Shown in pieces: positions 19,232-28,831 of a stretch of 64,000 nt of DNA. The translations under genes and the position numbers were made by a program. The notes below the pieces were generated by a model. It was given only the letters and a program-made list of their open reading frames with translations. It was not told where the DNA came from and searched no databases. The stretch comes from an uncultured Akkermansia sp. Lineage in GTDB: Bacteria > Verrucomicrobiota > Verrucomicrobiia > Verrucomicrobiales > Akkermansiaceae. Each line of letters opens with the position of its first letter. Position 1 is the stretch's first letter. The DNA lies in NCBI GenBank assembly GCA_905200945.1, contig CAJKMG010000001.1:298533-362532 (forward strand), given 5' to 3'.

Positions 19232-20827
19232 ATGCTTAAAAAAATCAAACGGGCCTTCGGCTTTGGATCCTGTGATCCCATGGAAGGCTCCACTATCATC
19301 ATTAATGCCGAAAAGCTCGAACGCCGCGTGGCCCTTCTGGAAAACGGCGTATTGGAAGAATACACCATCGAGCGCGAAGGCGAAGACAACATCGTAGGCG
19401 GCATCTTTAAAGGCCGCGTCAAAAACATTGAGCCTGGCCTCAAAGCCATGTTCGTGGACATCGGCCAGGAAAAAAACGCCTTTCTGCATTTCTGGGACGC
19501 TCTTCCCGCCGCACTGGACTCCAGCCTGGAAGAAATTGAACGTGAAGGACGTCCGAAAAAACAGCAGCGTAAAATCACATCCAAAGACATCCCGGACATC
19601 TACCCCATCGGCTCTGAAATCATGGTGCAGGTCACCAAGGGGCCCATTGGCACCAAGGGTCCCCGCGTCACGACGAACGTCTCCCTGGCGGGCCGTTATC
19701 TGGTCCTGATGCCCTTTACGGATCAGTTCGGCATTTCCCGTAAAATTGAAGATCCCAAAGAGCGCCTGCGCCTGCGCCAGATCATGCAGAAACTGAATGT
19801 TCCGGACGGAATGGGCATCATCATGCGCACGGTGGCCCAGGGCCAGCGCTACCGCCACTTTGTCCGTGACCTTGCCATGCTGCTGGAACAATGGTACAGC
19901 GTGGAAGAAAAAAAGGAGGCTAACCCGGCCCCTGTCTGCGTGTACAAGGAACCGGACCTGATTGAACGCACGGCACGGGATTTCCTCACGGACACCGTGG
20001 ACAACATCATCTGCGACAACGCGGAAACCACGGAACACATGCGCGCCATTGCCGGTAAAATCTCCCGACGCGCCAAGCGCCACATACAGCACTTCCCCGT
20101 GCGCACGCCCATCTTTGAAGAACTGGGAATTGAAAAACAAATCAATGAAGCTTTCCAGCGCCAGGTGCTCCTGCCCTGTGGAGGTTACCTGGTGATTGAC
20201 GAAACGGAGGCGCTGATCGCCATTGACGTCAACACCGGGCGTAACAAGGGCACCAAGGACCTGGACAAGACCATTCTGGACACCAATCTGGAAGCCGCCT
20301 ATGAAATCGCGCGCCAGCTTCGCCTGCGCAACATTGGCGGTCTGGTAGTGGTGGACTTTATCGACATGCGCCACAGGAAGGATCAGCAGGCCGTTTACAA
20401 GGCCATGAAGGACCGCCTGAAACGGGACAAGGCAAAAACCCAGGTACTGCAGATCACGCCCATCGGCCTGATGGAAATGACGCGCCAGCGGCTCAACGAA
20501 AGTCTCCGGGAATCCGTTCATGATCCGTGCCCGTACTGCGGAGGCAGGGGACGCGTCAAATCCGTAATGACCATGAGCGTGGAAATCCAGCGGCAAATTT
20601 ACGCCTGCATCCAGAAATACCGGGACACCATCGGAGACATGGTCATCGTCGTCAACTCGGAAGTGCTCTCCCGCTTCAAGAATGAAGACGCCAGCCTGCT
20701 CATGGAACTGGAACGCCAGCACAGCGGAAGGCTGATCTTCCGGGGCGACCACAACCAGCATCGTGAATCCTTCGCCATTTACGATGCCCGGTACGACAAC
20801 AAACCCCTCTATCAATCCGGGCAATAG
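19232..20827 (+). CDS. rng: Ribonuclease E/G family endoribonuclease
   Basis: A single-strand-specific endonuclease for rRNA maturation and mRNA decay. An S1 RNA-binding domain (VGGIFKGRVKNIEPGLKAMFVD) is near the N-terminus. The DNase-I-like catalytic part carries the Mg2+-binding aspartates in ALIAIDVNTGRN and GGLVVVDFIDMR, and the Zn-link cysteines 433 and 436 in DPCPYCGGRG. At 531 residues with no long C-terminal scaffold, it is RNase G-like rather than E. coli RNase E-like. A GTG four codons upstream (19220) is an alternative start; neither has a good ribosome binding site. It lies directly after mreB. Confidence 0.93.
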   Translation: MLKKIKRAFGFGSCDPMEGSTIIINAEKLERRVALLENGVLEEYTIEREGEDNIVGGIFKGRVKNIEPGLKAMFVDIGQEKNAFLHFWDALPAALDSSLEEIEREGRPKKQQRKITSKDIPDIYPIGSEIMVQVTKGPIGTKGPRVTTNVSLAGRYLVLMPFTDQFGISRKIEDPKERLRLRQIMQKLNVPDGMGIIMRTVAQGQRYRHFVRDLAMLLEQWYSVEEKKEANPAPVCVYKEPDLIERTARDFLTDTVDNIICDNAETTEHMRAIAGKISRRAKRHIQHFPVRTPIFEELGIEKQINEAFQRQVLLPCGGYLVIDETEALIAIDVNTGRNKGTKDLDKTILDTNLEAAYEIARQLRLRNIGGLVVVDFIDMRHRKDQQAVYKAMKDRLKRDKAKTQVLQITPIGLMEMTRQRLNESLRESVHDPCPYCGGRGRVKSVMTMSVEIQRQIYACIQKYRDTIGDMVIVVNSEVLSRFKNEDASLLMELERQHSGRLIFRGDHNQHRESFAIYDARYDNKPLYQSGQ

Positions 20828-20892
20828 CCTGAAAATCAAATCCGGCTTTCCGGGGCCGGGCGACACTCTCGCCCGGCCTTTTTTACGCCGCC

Positions 20893-22014
20893 ATGAACAA
20901 CATCCCCACTTCTCCGAACGATCCCGTCAACACGGACATTCTGCTGGTGGCGGAAGACCGCATCAAAGGATTCCGCCGCCGGCCCTTCCACGCCATTTCC
21001 GAACAATGCGGCCATCCTGTCCCAGTAGTTATCCAGCGGCTGAAAGCCATGATGGAGGCCGGAGTTGTGCGCCGCGTCCGCCAGACGTTGCTGGCGACCA
21101 AGCTGGCCCATGGGGCCCTGGTGGCCTGGTCCCTTCCGGAAAAGAACCTGGATGCCGCTTTCGACTGGATGAAAGAGCAGGACCCTTTTACGGGCCATGT
21201 GGTGCTCCGCAACACGGATGCGGCCAACCCCGGCTCCAACTACAGGCTCTGGACCACGATCAAGGTGCCCGTGGGATGCGGCACGCCGGAGGAACACTGC
21301 GGCATCCTGAAACGACATATCGGAGCGGACGGCTATGTTCTGCTGCCGGCACGCGGCGTCTTTGCGCTGGGGGTGGGGCACATGCGCCGCAGGGGACTCA
21401 GGCCTGGAGAAAAAACCCCGGAGCCGGCCTCCATGCAGGAAACAAAAACCGTCTCTCTCTCCGAACTGGAATGGAAAGTACTCCTCTCCGTCAAGGAACA
21501 GCTCAAGCCTGAGGAAATGGTGGAAGATCCCTGGTCCATCCGTGCCGCACGGGAAGGACTGGGAACGGAAGAATACTGCCGCACGGCGGAAGAACTGGAC
21601 CGGAAGCAGGTCATTGGCCGTTTCGCCGCTTTTCTGGAACATGTGAGAGCCAAAACGGACGACTGCCCCGTCACCAAATACAACGGCCTGTTCCATTGGA
21701 CGGTTCCCTCCGGCATGGAAATCCGGGCAGGAGCGGAATGCGGGCGCCATATCTGCATGACCCATTGTTATTGGAGAACAGGCGGAGATATTTTCGGCGG
21801 GGCGCAAATCATGGGCGTGGTACATGGATTGGAAAAAAATGCCGTTCTGGAACACAAGGCGGCGATTGACCGCCATCTGGAGGCCTCCGGCATTCCCATC
21901 CTCCACACGGCCGTCTTCTGGGGCGAACGTTCGGAAATCAAGCCTTCCGAGATTTCTCCGGAACTGTATAGGAAATGGATGGAAGAAGTAAAAAAAGCCC
22001 CCGTTCTCCAGTAA
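20893..22014 (+). CDS. AsnC/Lrp-type protein resembling fused siroheme decarboxylase (AhbA-AhbB / NirD-L)
   Basis: Two similar halves each start with a small winged-helix-like segment. The first contains FHAISEQCGHPVPVVIQRLK and the second IGRFAAFLEHVRAK followed by YNGLFHWTVPSG. These echo the NirD/NirL and AhbA/AhbB signatures, where a His in the HTH-AsnC-like domain and an Arg-rich pocket act on siroheme. Such proteins are often annotated as Lrp/AsnC regulators, although characterised members decarboxylate siroheme for heme or heme d1 synthesis. No other heme gene is in the window. It starts 66 nt after the RNase E/G gene. The exact role is inference. Confidence 0.6.
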   Translation: MNNIPTSPNDPVNTDILLVAEDRIKGFRRRPFHAISEQCGHPVPVVIQRLKAMMEAGVVRRVRQTLLATKLAHGALVAWSLPEKNLDAAFDWMKEQDPFTGHVVLRNTDAANPGSNYRLWTTIKVPVGCGTPEEHCGILKRHIGADGYVLLPARGVFALGVGHMRRRGLRPGEKTPEPASMQETKTVSLSELEWKVLLSVKEQLKPEEMVEDPWSIRAAREGLGTEEYCRTAEELDRKQVIGRFAAFLEHVRAKTDDCPVTKYNGLFHWTVPSGMEIRAGAECGRHICMTHCYWRTGGDIFGGAQIMGVVHGLEKNAVLEHKAAIDRHLEASGIPILHTAVFWGERSEIKPSEISPELYRKWMEEVKKAPVLQ

Positions 22015-22489
22015 CTCCCCTCTTCACGCCTGCCCCCCCGGCAGTCTTCCCCTGTCCGAACAGCTTTTCCTTCCGAACTCACGCGGATGCCGTTACGAAA
22101 GCACCGCATCTTTCATGGCACAGCTGTGATGCTGGCAGTCCCCCCTCCCCTTGTCCTGCCGCCCCGCCCATCTTAGTTCCCCCTGTTTCCGGCGTACAGC
22201 GGCTTAATACCGTTCTCCGGGATGTTCCAGAACCTTTGACATCAGTCCTATCATTCAGGAAACGGGCTTGAAAGAATCCGTTTCAGGCTTTCAAGAGAAG
22301 CATGCTCCAACTTGATGGGTTATTCATGTTCTCCTTGAGTACGTGCGGCTTCCTTTCCGGGGATACCGGGCGAGTCTTCCGCCTGCAGAAACAAGGCGGA
22401 ACACAGAATAAGGGCCGTCCTCCCTGCAAGAGGGAGACGGCCCTTATTAAAGAAATATCGGCTGGCGGAAAACCTGCCGCATCAGTTCA
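22015..22489. other. Convergent intergenic region
   Basis: Both neighbouring genes end here. Apart from the terminator at 22410-22445 I see no coding or RNA feature. Confidence 0.4.
22410..22445 (-). terminator. Intrinsic terminator of the TPR gene pair
   Basis: AAGGGCCGT...CTCCCT pairs with AGGGAG...ACGGCCCTT around GCAAG. On the minus strand it follows the stop codon at 22490 by about 45 nt; the T-run is weak. Confidence 0.65.
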
Positions 22490-23533
22490 TCACTGCTTTT
22501 TCTGCGGTTGCGCGGGAGCCTGTTCAGGAGCTTTGGCGGGAGCAACAGCGGCGGGATGCTTATAGGAAACCGCAAAACCGTCATACTTGGCCGGCAGTTT
22601 CCTGTCCGGGAACATCAGTTCATGCAGACGGTACAGGGCGGCCGCTTCCTTGACAGGAACAGGGCGGGACTTCATCCGTGAATCCGGAATCACGGCTTCG
22701 GGATGATGCTTCCTGGACTCCACGGCAGATGCAACGGCAGGATTTTCAAAGAATTTGACAACATCCGGCATGCGCAGGTAAGCATCCAGGGAGCGGACCA
22801 CGCAGGCGGACGCCAGTTCCTCATCAGAACCATGCAGCAAAACCAGGGCTTCCGCAAAATAATCCAGCGCCTTATTCCAGTCCTGAGCCACCATGGAGGC
22901 CGCACCCAGGGCATATTTCATCCTCGCCTGCTGAAGGCGGGAGGCATTTTTCCTGGCAGCCAGAAAAGAACCGGCACGGCTCTTCACACCGTTCCAGTCC
23001 TTATCCGGAATCAGGGCCATGATTTTTGCCACCTCCAGGTCATTCTGGGCAGAAGGAGACAGATTGGCCCCTCTGACGGGGAACTTGGCTGCCAGCCCTT
23101 TGACTCCGGCCCAGTCCATCATGCGCATGGCACACTCCAGTTCATAGACGGCCGCCCGGGCGGACAGACTGTCTTTAATGGAAAGCGTTGAGGCATACTT
23201 ATTCACCAGAGCGTGGAACTTATTGCGGGCTTCCTGGTACTTCCGGTTTTCCATAGCCACCTTGGCATCCACAAAGTCATCCGTTTCAAAAATATACAGC
23301 GTCTTGAAGGCGCTGGCCATCTGCTGAAGGACTTCCTGGGATTCCCTGCTCTCCACAAACTGGATCGTGGATCCATTGGCGGAAAGAATATAAATATCCG
23401 TCGGACGGCCATTCTTGATAGCCGGTGCGGCAACTCTGGCGCGCAGGCGCTGGGGATTCTGGGCATTCTGGGCCATGGACGGAACCAGGGCGGACAAGCC
23501 GGCCAATACCACTATTACTGAAAGTGCTTTCAT
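22490..23533 (-). CDS. Exported TPR-like protein of unknown function
   Basis: A signal peptide (MKALSVIVVLAGLSALVPSMAQ) precedes 325 residues of mainly alpha-helical sequence with repeat-like units such as AMENRKYQEARNKFHALV and QDWNKALDYFAEALVLL, which fit tetratricopeptide repeats. The tail is rich in Pro and Ala (APAKAPEQAPAQPQ), a possible flexible linker. It starts 26 nt after the end of the much larger TPR gene, so the two are co-transcribed. Partner binding in the periplasm is plausible. I recognise no named family. Confidence 0.7.
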   Translation of the reverse strand: MKALSVIVVLAGLSALVPSMAQNAQNPQRLRARVAAPAIKNGRPTDIYILSANGSTIQFVESRESQEVLQQMASAFKTLYIFETDDFVDAKVAMENRKYQEARNKFHALVNKYASTLSIKDSLSARAAVYELECAMRMMDWAGVKGLAAKFPVRGANLSPSAQNDLEVAKIMALIPDKDWNGVKSRAGSFLAARKNASRLQQARMKYALGAASMVAQDWNKALDYFAEALVLLHGSDEELASACVVRSLDAYLRMPDVVKFFENPAVASAVESRKHHPEAVIPDSRMKSRPVPVKEAAALYRLHELMFPDRKLPAKYDGFAVSYKHPAAVAPAKAPEQAPAQPQKKQ

Positions 23534-23559
23534 ATGATTGATTATTAAACCTCTTGTTA

Positions 23560-26500
23560 TTATTTCTGGCCCTTGGCGGCGCGTATGGCTGCTTCATAGG
23601 CGGCGATGTCCGCCCGTTCCTGGCTGACGGCAGGATCGGAACCAAACTTGGCCGTCTTATCCTTCACCTCATTGACCAGGGCACTGTCCTCCGCCGTCAT
23701 CTTTTTGCGGTTGGAGGGAGTATCCAGCAGCTGCACGTACTGATTGCCGGCCTTCCAGGCAACGTACCTGTCGGAAGGCTGCTTGCCTGCGCCCTGGGAC
23801 ATCGTATTCCTCTTCCACAGCGTATCCATCTGTGCCAGCACGGCGGGGGCGGACCACTTCACGAGCCCCTTGTACGTACCCGTGATGTTCATGAAGTTGA
23901 TCAAGGCCTTGTCCAGCTCATTCTGTTTCAGGTAGGCTTCACCCTGCAGATAGAGGACTTCCGGCAGATTCTTCTTGTAGGTCTTGTTTTCGCGGTACTT
24001 GTCGGCAGCGGCGATGACGGCCGGCCAATCCTGGCGAGCGGAGGTGAACTTGACCAGGTTGTACTGAGCGTCTTCCATGGCCTTGCGGTCCGGATTGGAG
24101 CTGGATTCTTCCTTACTCAGTTCATCCCTCATCATCTTGATGGCGGTATCCACCTTGGCGTTATCCTTGCTGCGCCCCAGAGCCACGGCTTTCCCGAAGA
24201 CCGCATTTTTGCGGTACTTGGACATGCCGTTGATGCGGGCTTTCTTACGCACCGGATCAGGTTCCGACGGATCCAGGATTTCATCAAAGTAGGCGATACT
24301 TTCTTCAGGCTGGGAAGTGCCGGCCAGGTGCATGCCCAGCTTCACAAGCGTATACGGAGGCAGGTCGGAAGGCTTGAAGTCGCGCTTCAGCTCCACGAAG
24401 AGCTGCTTGACCAGGCCTTCCAGGGCGGCCTTCTCGGCACGCTGTTCGTCCGTCTCCACAGGAGCCTTCTCATACCGTTCCTGAGTCTGGGCAATGACGG
24501 CCATCCGAAGCATGGCACTCAGCGTCTTGTCTTTATCATTGTCCACGCCGGGGAACCGGTAGAAGTGGCTGCGCATGGCATTGGCATCCAGATTGCGGCC
24601 CAGGGCCTGATTGCCGGCCATGTACGTCTTGGTGTAGGAATTGACGGCTTCCTCCAGAAGAACAGTCATCTTGGGATCATCCTTCTTGCCTTCCCTTACA
24701 ATAACTTCCTGCATTTTGACGGATACCGGGTCAAACATCTCCTTGTCATCCTTGAAGAAATCCATGGCGGCGGCGGCCAGCTGGAGGCTGTAGCGGCTGC
24801 CGGGCTGGTCGCTGTCTTTCCAGTACTCGTCATACCATTTCTTGACCTCGTCCCGGCGCGCCGTCCTGGCCGTTTCCACGGCTTCCTTCGGTTCTACCGG
24901 AAGAGGCTTCTTGGTAGCGTTAATAAACAGGTTGTACACGGCTTCCGCAGCAGGACGCTTGTCGCCCAGCTTTTTGGCGGACTCCAGTGCCGCCAGGAAA
25001 TAGCCTTCCGCTTCCTGCTCATGTTCCTTACTGCCGGCATACAGATTAGCCAGCAGATTGTTGGCATATGGGAACAGGCGGTGGTCCTTGAAATTGTCCA
25101 CAATTTCCTTCGCATCTTTCACAGCAAGCTCCTCGTCTCCGGGATTCTTGCGGTTCAGATAGTTGAAAGCCCGGTCATAAAGCACAGCGGCCATATTGGC
25201 CTCATTCTTGTCCGGGAAACGGGCAATGTAATTGGTAAAGGCCCGGATGGCTTCATCCGTATTGCCCAGGTTCGTGTAGGTTTCACCAAGAAGGTACATG
25301 GCCGTTTTCAGGTAGGTGCTGTCACGGTATTCCTTCACGAAGCGTTCCAGCACCGGAACCGCTTCCTTGTAACGGGAAGCGTCGGCAGCCCCCAGATTGA
25401 ACAGGGAGGCTCCTTTGCAGTACAGGGCCAATTCATAAAACTTATGGGTGGGGTCATCCTTGTGCAGCTCCATGACCTTATCCGCCTGCTGAACGCAGAG
25501 ATCGAATTTCTTTTCCTTCAGAAGCCCTTCCAGAGACAGCGTATTAAGCATGGGGGCATATTTGGAATTGGGGAATTCCTTCAGGTGCTGAGCCACAAGC
25601 TCCCCTCCCTTGTCCGCTTCTCCCAGCTGCCAGGTGGTCATCGCCAGGTAATACAGGTTATCCTCCCTGCCTGGGGCATCCGGGTAGGATTCATTGATAA
25701 GCTGGTAGGCTGCGCGGGCAACCCTTTGGGAACCATGCACCAGGGCCTGGTTGCCCATGAAGCTGAACGTGAAGGCGTCCATGACCTTTCCTTCCTCCTT
25801 CATCTTGTTGAACTGGTCGATCAGGGCAGTCACCTTCGCTCTGTCCAGCGTATGAGAAAAATCCGTCACGCCAGGCACGGCCCCGTTGGAGCGTCCCAGA
25901 CGGTCCAGGGAATAATTGGCGTCCGCCATGACTCCGGCCTGATCGGGAAGAAGGCCCATCAGCACCATCGCCAGAGAAGCATAATCTTCAGACTCTTTCT
26001 GCTTTCCATCCTGAAGCAGGGAGCGGGATTTCTCCAGCACTTCCGCAATATAGCTCACCAGCCGCGGGGCGTACAACGCCACACGCGTGGGGCTGATATT
26101 CATCACGGAAGGATAGTTTTCCACAAATTTCACCGTCTCACTGCATTTGCCGGTCTTGATGGCGGCATCCACCATCGCCAGGAAACCATTGGTAATAACG
26201 GCATCCGTAATGCGGCGGCCCTTGTAGCGGGACGTGACGCAGGAGGTAAGGTTTTCCAGCCCTTTTTCAAAAGCAGGCGGGGACATCTTGAAATAACATT
26301 GGGCCAGAAGCCCCTGCACTTCTCCGGCATTGACGTTCCTGGCGACAGGGTCACTGCGGTATTCTTTCAAAAATTTCTCCAGCAGCTCCGCGCCCTTGGC
26401 AAAATCGCCAAGACGGCAGTAGTTTTCCCCCTCCCGGAACAGAGCCATTTTCACGAGCTGGTTTTTAGCGCTCGGGAACTTGGTGTAACAAGCCTTGAAC

Positions 26501-26793
26501 GCTTCCACCGCTTCTTTGTAATTCTTCAACTGGGCCAGGCAAACGCCCTTCTGGTAATAGAACCAGCCAAAGCCGTCATCCAGCCCCAGCATCTTGATAC
26601 GGGGTTCATAAACGCGGATGCAACGCTCCACGGCATCCAGGGCTTCCTGCCACTTCCCCTCCTTTATGGCCGTCAGGGCCGTGCGCTGGTAATCACGCGG
26701 GCCATGCTGGGCGCCGGATGGAAGAGCCGCCCCGATACTCAGCACGGAAACCAGGCCTGCAGCCAGTGCAGTAGTATAGTTTGATTTGATCAT
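23560..26793 (-). CDS. Large exported TPR protein beside ExbB/ExbD genes
   Basis: A 1077-residue protein with an N-terminal signal sequence (MIKSNYTTALAAGLVSVLSI) and tetratricopeptide-like repeats over nearly the whole length, for example EGKWQEALDAVERCIRVY, LKNYKEAVEAFKACYTKFP and NTDEAIRAFTNYIARFPDK. These form a superhelix for protein binding. The start is set at MIKSNY because the 21 residues upstream in frame lack signal-peptide character. The gene lies between the ExbB-ExbD-ExbD genes and a second TPR gene on the same strand. In Planctomycetes and Verrucomicrobia such TPR proteins commonly accompany ExbBD, so a role in an energised envelope complex is likely but not shown. Confidence 0.8.
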   Translation of the reverse strand: MIKSNYTTALAAGLVSVLSIGAALPSGAQHGPRDYQRTALTAIKEGKWQEALDAVERCIRVYEPRIKMLGLDDGFGWFYYQKGVCLAQLKNYKEAVEAFKACYTKFPSAKNQLVKMALFREGENYCRLGDFAKGAELLEKFLKEYRSDPVARNVNAGEVQGLLAQCYFKMSPPAFEKGLENLTSCVTSRYKGRRITDAVITNGFLAMVDAAIKTGKCSETVKFVENYPSVMNISPTRVALYAPRLVSYIAEVLEKSRSLLQDGKQKESEDYASLAMVLMGLLPDQAGVMADANYSLDRLGRSNGAVPGVTDFSHTLDRAKVTALIDQFNKMKEEGKVMDAFTFSFMGNQALVHGSQRVARAAYQLINESYPDAPGREDNLYYLAMTTWQLGEADKGGELVAQHLKEFPNSKYAPMLNTLSLEGLLKEKKFDLCVQQADKVMELHKDDPTHKFYELALYCKGASLFNLGAADASRYKEAVPVLERFVKEYRDSTYLKTAMYLLGETYTNLGNTDEAIRAFTNYIARFPDKNEANMAAVLYDRAFNYLNRKNPGDEELAVKDAKEIVDNFKDHRLFPYANNLLANLYAGSKEHEQEAEGYFLAALESAKKLGDKRPAAEAVYNLFINATKKPLPVEPKEAVETARTARRDEVKKWYDEYWKDSDQPGSRYSLQLAAAAMDFFKDDKEMFDPVSVKMQEVIVREGKKDDPKMTVLLEEAVNSYTKTYMAGNQALGRNLDANAMRSHFYRFPGVDNDKDKTLSAMLRMAVIAQTQERYEKAPVETDEQRAEKAALEGLVKQLFVELKRDFKPSDLPPYTLVKLGMHLAGTSQPEESIAYFDEILDPSEPDPVRKKARINGMSKYRKNAVFGKAVALGRSKDNAKVDTAIKMMRDELSKEESSSNPDRKAMEDAQYNLVKFTSARQDWPAVIAAADKYRENKTYKKNLPEVLYLQGEAYLKQNELDKALINFMNITGTYKGLVKWSAPAVLAQMDTLWKRNTMSQGAGKQPSDRYVAWKAGNQYVQLLDTPSNRKKMTAEDSALVNEVKDKTAKFGSDPAVSQERADIAAYEAAIRAAKGQK

Positions 26794-27776
26794 GTGTTTA
26801 AAATTCGTTGAAACAGAAGAGCTAATAAAATAGCCGCAATATCTGTGCAAATACACGGAATGCGCCTGTCTGTAATGGATTGCGTCATTTTAACAGGATG
26901 TATCAAACTCTAAAGAAGAAAGTTTTACCTTTTTAGTCATCCTTGCAAGAAAGTTCTTTCAGCCCTCGTTTCTCCAGAGTTGGAACAGGCTGTCTCCGGA
27001 CGTCCGGGAAAATACTGCTTCTCCCGGCATAAAAAGGTTTTTTCCAATACCCCGCTGCACCATCCCCACAGCCACAGGAATACACGCTTTCCATCTTTAC
27101 AATTTCCCGGCGGAACACGGCCTACGGCTTCATCATGCCTTTGAGGCCCCCCGAATTCCGTCCGGCAAAACAGCAGGAGCATATTTAACATGGCGGAAAA
27201 TATCGCCCACCGAACCGGAATTCCATTTTTCCGGCATCCGCGGCCGTGCCAGCCTTTTCTCCAGAGACGGGCAGCCCATCCCTCCCAGTTCTCTTTTTTC
27301 AACATGAAGTTCCATCTGCAAACCGGAAGGAAATATCATGAAAAACGGGCCGGAATCAACGCCTTCGTCTTTCCAGATGGAAAAAGCAGCCATTCCTCCC
27401 GACGGAAGGAATGGAAAAACAAACTTCCCCTCCCATACACCCCAATAACAAATATCACTTTCCGGGAATCATCAACAAGGGCGTTCCGGTTACTGCGCAA
27501 ATCAGGTAAAGGTTCCAAACCGTCTTCCCTCCTTATCCGCTTCCCCTTCTTATATATTTTAATTCATTCCTTGAATGAATAGGTTTCCCGGAACCGACCC
27601 TCCAACGCGATCCTGAATCCGCCTCTTCAGGGCCACTCGTCCTCATCCCGGCCACACACGGAAAATAAATGTACCGTATGCAAGCCGCTGTTTTTCCCGG
27701 CAATAACAAAAAAACTTCCGCTCCCCAAAGGGAGCGGAAGCTAAGAGTCAATGAAGAAAATAAAGACAGCTTATTT
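26794..27776. other. Long intergenic region upstream of the large TPR gene
   Basis: Nearly 1 kb without a convincing gene. It holds the exbD terminator (27706-27740) and must hold the promoter for the TPR pair. Open frames of 60-130 codons on both strands (for example near 26937-27305 minus and 27190-27582 plus) overlap one another and show no family features. Confidence 0.4.
27706..27740 (-). terminator. Intrinsic terminator after the exbB-exbD-exbD genes
   Basis: An 11-bp perfect stem (27715-27725 with 27730-27740) with loop CAAA. On the minus strand it is followed by TTTTTTTG. One of the strongest terminators in the window. Confidence 0.85.
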
Positions 27777-28235
27777 TCAGTCGTCCTTAAGGTCGGTCAG
27801 AGCCACCGTTGTAATCCCGGCTTCCGTCAACGCGTTCATTACGTCAATAACACGCTGGTGGGGAACATCTCCTTCCACCCACAACTGCACTACCGGCTTG
27901 GTGCCTACAGCGCTGGCCTCCTGTTTTTTGGCTTCCAGCTGCTGCACGAGCGTCGCCAGGTTATGGTTGTTCATGTCATTGTCAATCATCAGGCTATTGT
28001 CCTTGCCCCAGTAAATAGTGCCGTCCTTGATGATGCGGATCAGCGCCGGCTCAATCTGGGAGGCGTTTTCGCCCATGGATTGGCCCGGCATGGACATATC
28101 CAGTTTGCGTTCCTGAATCAAGGAAGTCGCCACAATGAAGTAAATCAACAGAAGGAAACATACGTCGATGAGGGAAGAAATATCCAGCTTGGGATCTTCA
28201 TCCTCAACCGTCTCCAGTTTTTTGTGTCTTGCCAT
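27777..28235 (-). CDS. ExbD/TolR family proton-channel subunit (second copy)
   Basis: A 152-residue single-pass inner-membrane protein. A charged N-terminus is followed by one hydrophobic helix, LDISSLIDVCFLLLIYFIVA, containing the conserved Asp that carries protons in ExbD/TolR; the rest is a periplasmic domain ending in the typical VIDVMNALTEAGITTVAL. It is 11 nt downstream of a first ExbD gene. With ExbB it would convert proton-motive force into work across the periplasm. No TonB or TolA gene is seen nearby. Confidence 0.88.
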   Translation of the reverse strand: MARHKKLETVEDEDPKLDISSLIDVCFLLLIYFIVATSLIQERKLDMSMPGQSMGENASQIEPALIRIIKDGTIYWGKDNSLMIDNDMNNHNLATLVQQLEAKKQEASAVGTKPVVQLWVEGDVPHQRVIDVMNALTEAGITTVALTDLKDD

Positions 28236-28246
28236 AGCGCGTAAAG

Positions 28247-28753
28247 TTATTCAGCCTTGTTTGCAGTAGAGGAATTTTTGGCGGGCAGCACGGCAAAAAT
28301 CACTTTGATGACACCGCATTCCGCAGCCACGCGGATTACCTCCCGGGACCCTTTGAAGAGGGCCTGCTGGTCGCCGCGCAGATACAGGCGCGTTTCAAAA
28401 TCCTGCCTGTCCTTGAAGCGTTCCGCAAGGTTCTTGATATATTCCTTGAGTTCGTCGGAGGAGTTGAGCGGAGTGCCTACATCGGAGGACCAGAGAACAC
28501 TGGGATCTACGCCGGGCGGCCGCTTGCCCGCGCCTTCTCCATAAACATTCACCACAATGCAACCGTTGGCGGATTTCACTTCACCGGAGCTGCTGGCCGT
28601 AGGCATCTGGATGTTCTTATCTTTTTTAACGGTAATGGCCGTAGCGTTCACCACGAAGAAAATCAACAGGAGGAAAACCATGTCGATCATGGGGGACATA
28701 TCCATTTCCCCATTTTCTTCTTCAGGCGTTAAATTAGCTTTTTTCTTACCCAT
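28247..28753 (-). CDS. ExbD/TolR family proton-channel subunit (first copy)
   Basis: A 168-residue paralogue of its neighbour. The membrane helix MSPMIDMVFLLLIFFVVNAT has the conserved Asp, and a periplasmic domain of about 120 residues follows, including LYLRGDQQALFKGSREVIRV. Two different ExbD copies after a single ExbB suggest a hetero-oligomeric rotor. The gap to exbB is 78 nt. Confidence 0.88.
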   Translation of the reverse strand: MGKKKANLTPEEENGEMDMSPMIDMVFLLLIFFVVNATAITVKKDKNIQMPTASSSGEVKSANGCIVVNVYGEGAGKRPPGVDPSVLWSSDVGTPLNSSDELKEYIKNLAERFKDRQDFETRLYLRGDQQALFKGSREVIRVAAECGVIKVIFAVLPAKNSSTANKAE

Positions 28754-28831
28754 AAGCTACATTTCGTTGAGGTTCTCCGGCCCGGTTCCGACAGAGCGGA
28801 TGCTTCCGGGCCGGACCGCCTGTTCCGGCAA

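Noticed and set aside
23554..26784. A 1076-codon open frame on the plus strand opposite the large TPR gene
   Set aside because: It mirrors the TPR frame, is rich in His, Gln and Arg, and lacks any domain; the minus strand has a signal peptide and clear TPR units.
26937..27305. A 122-codon minus-strand frame in the ExbD-TPR gap
   Set aside because: Trp-, Cys- and Arg-rich random composition, overlapped by plus-strand frames.
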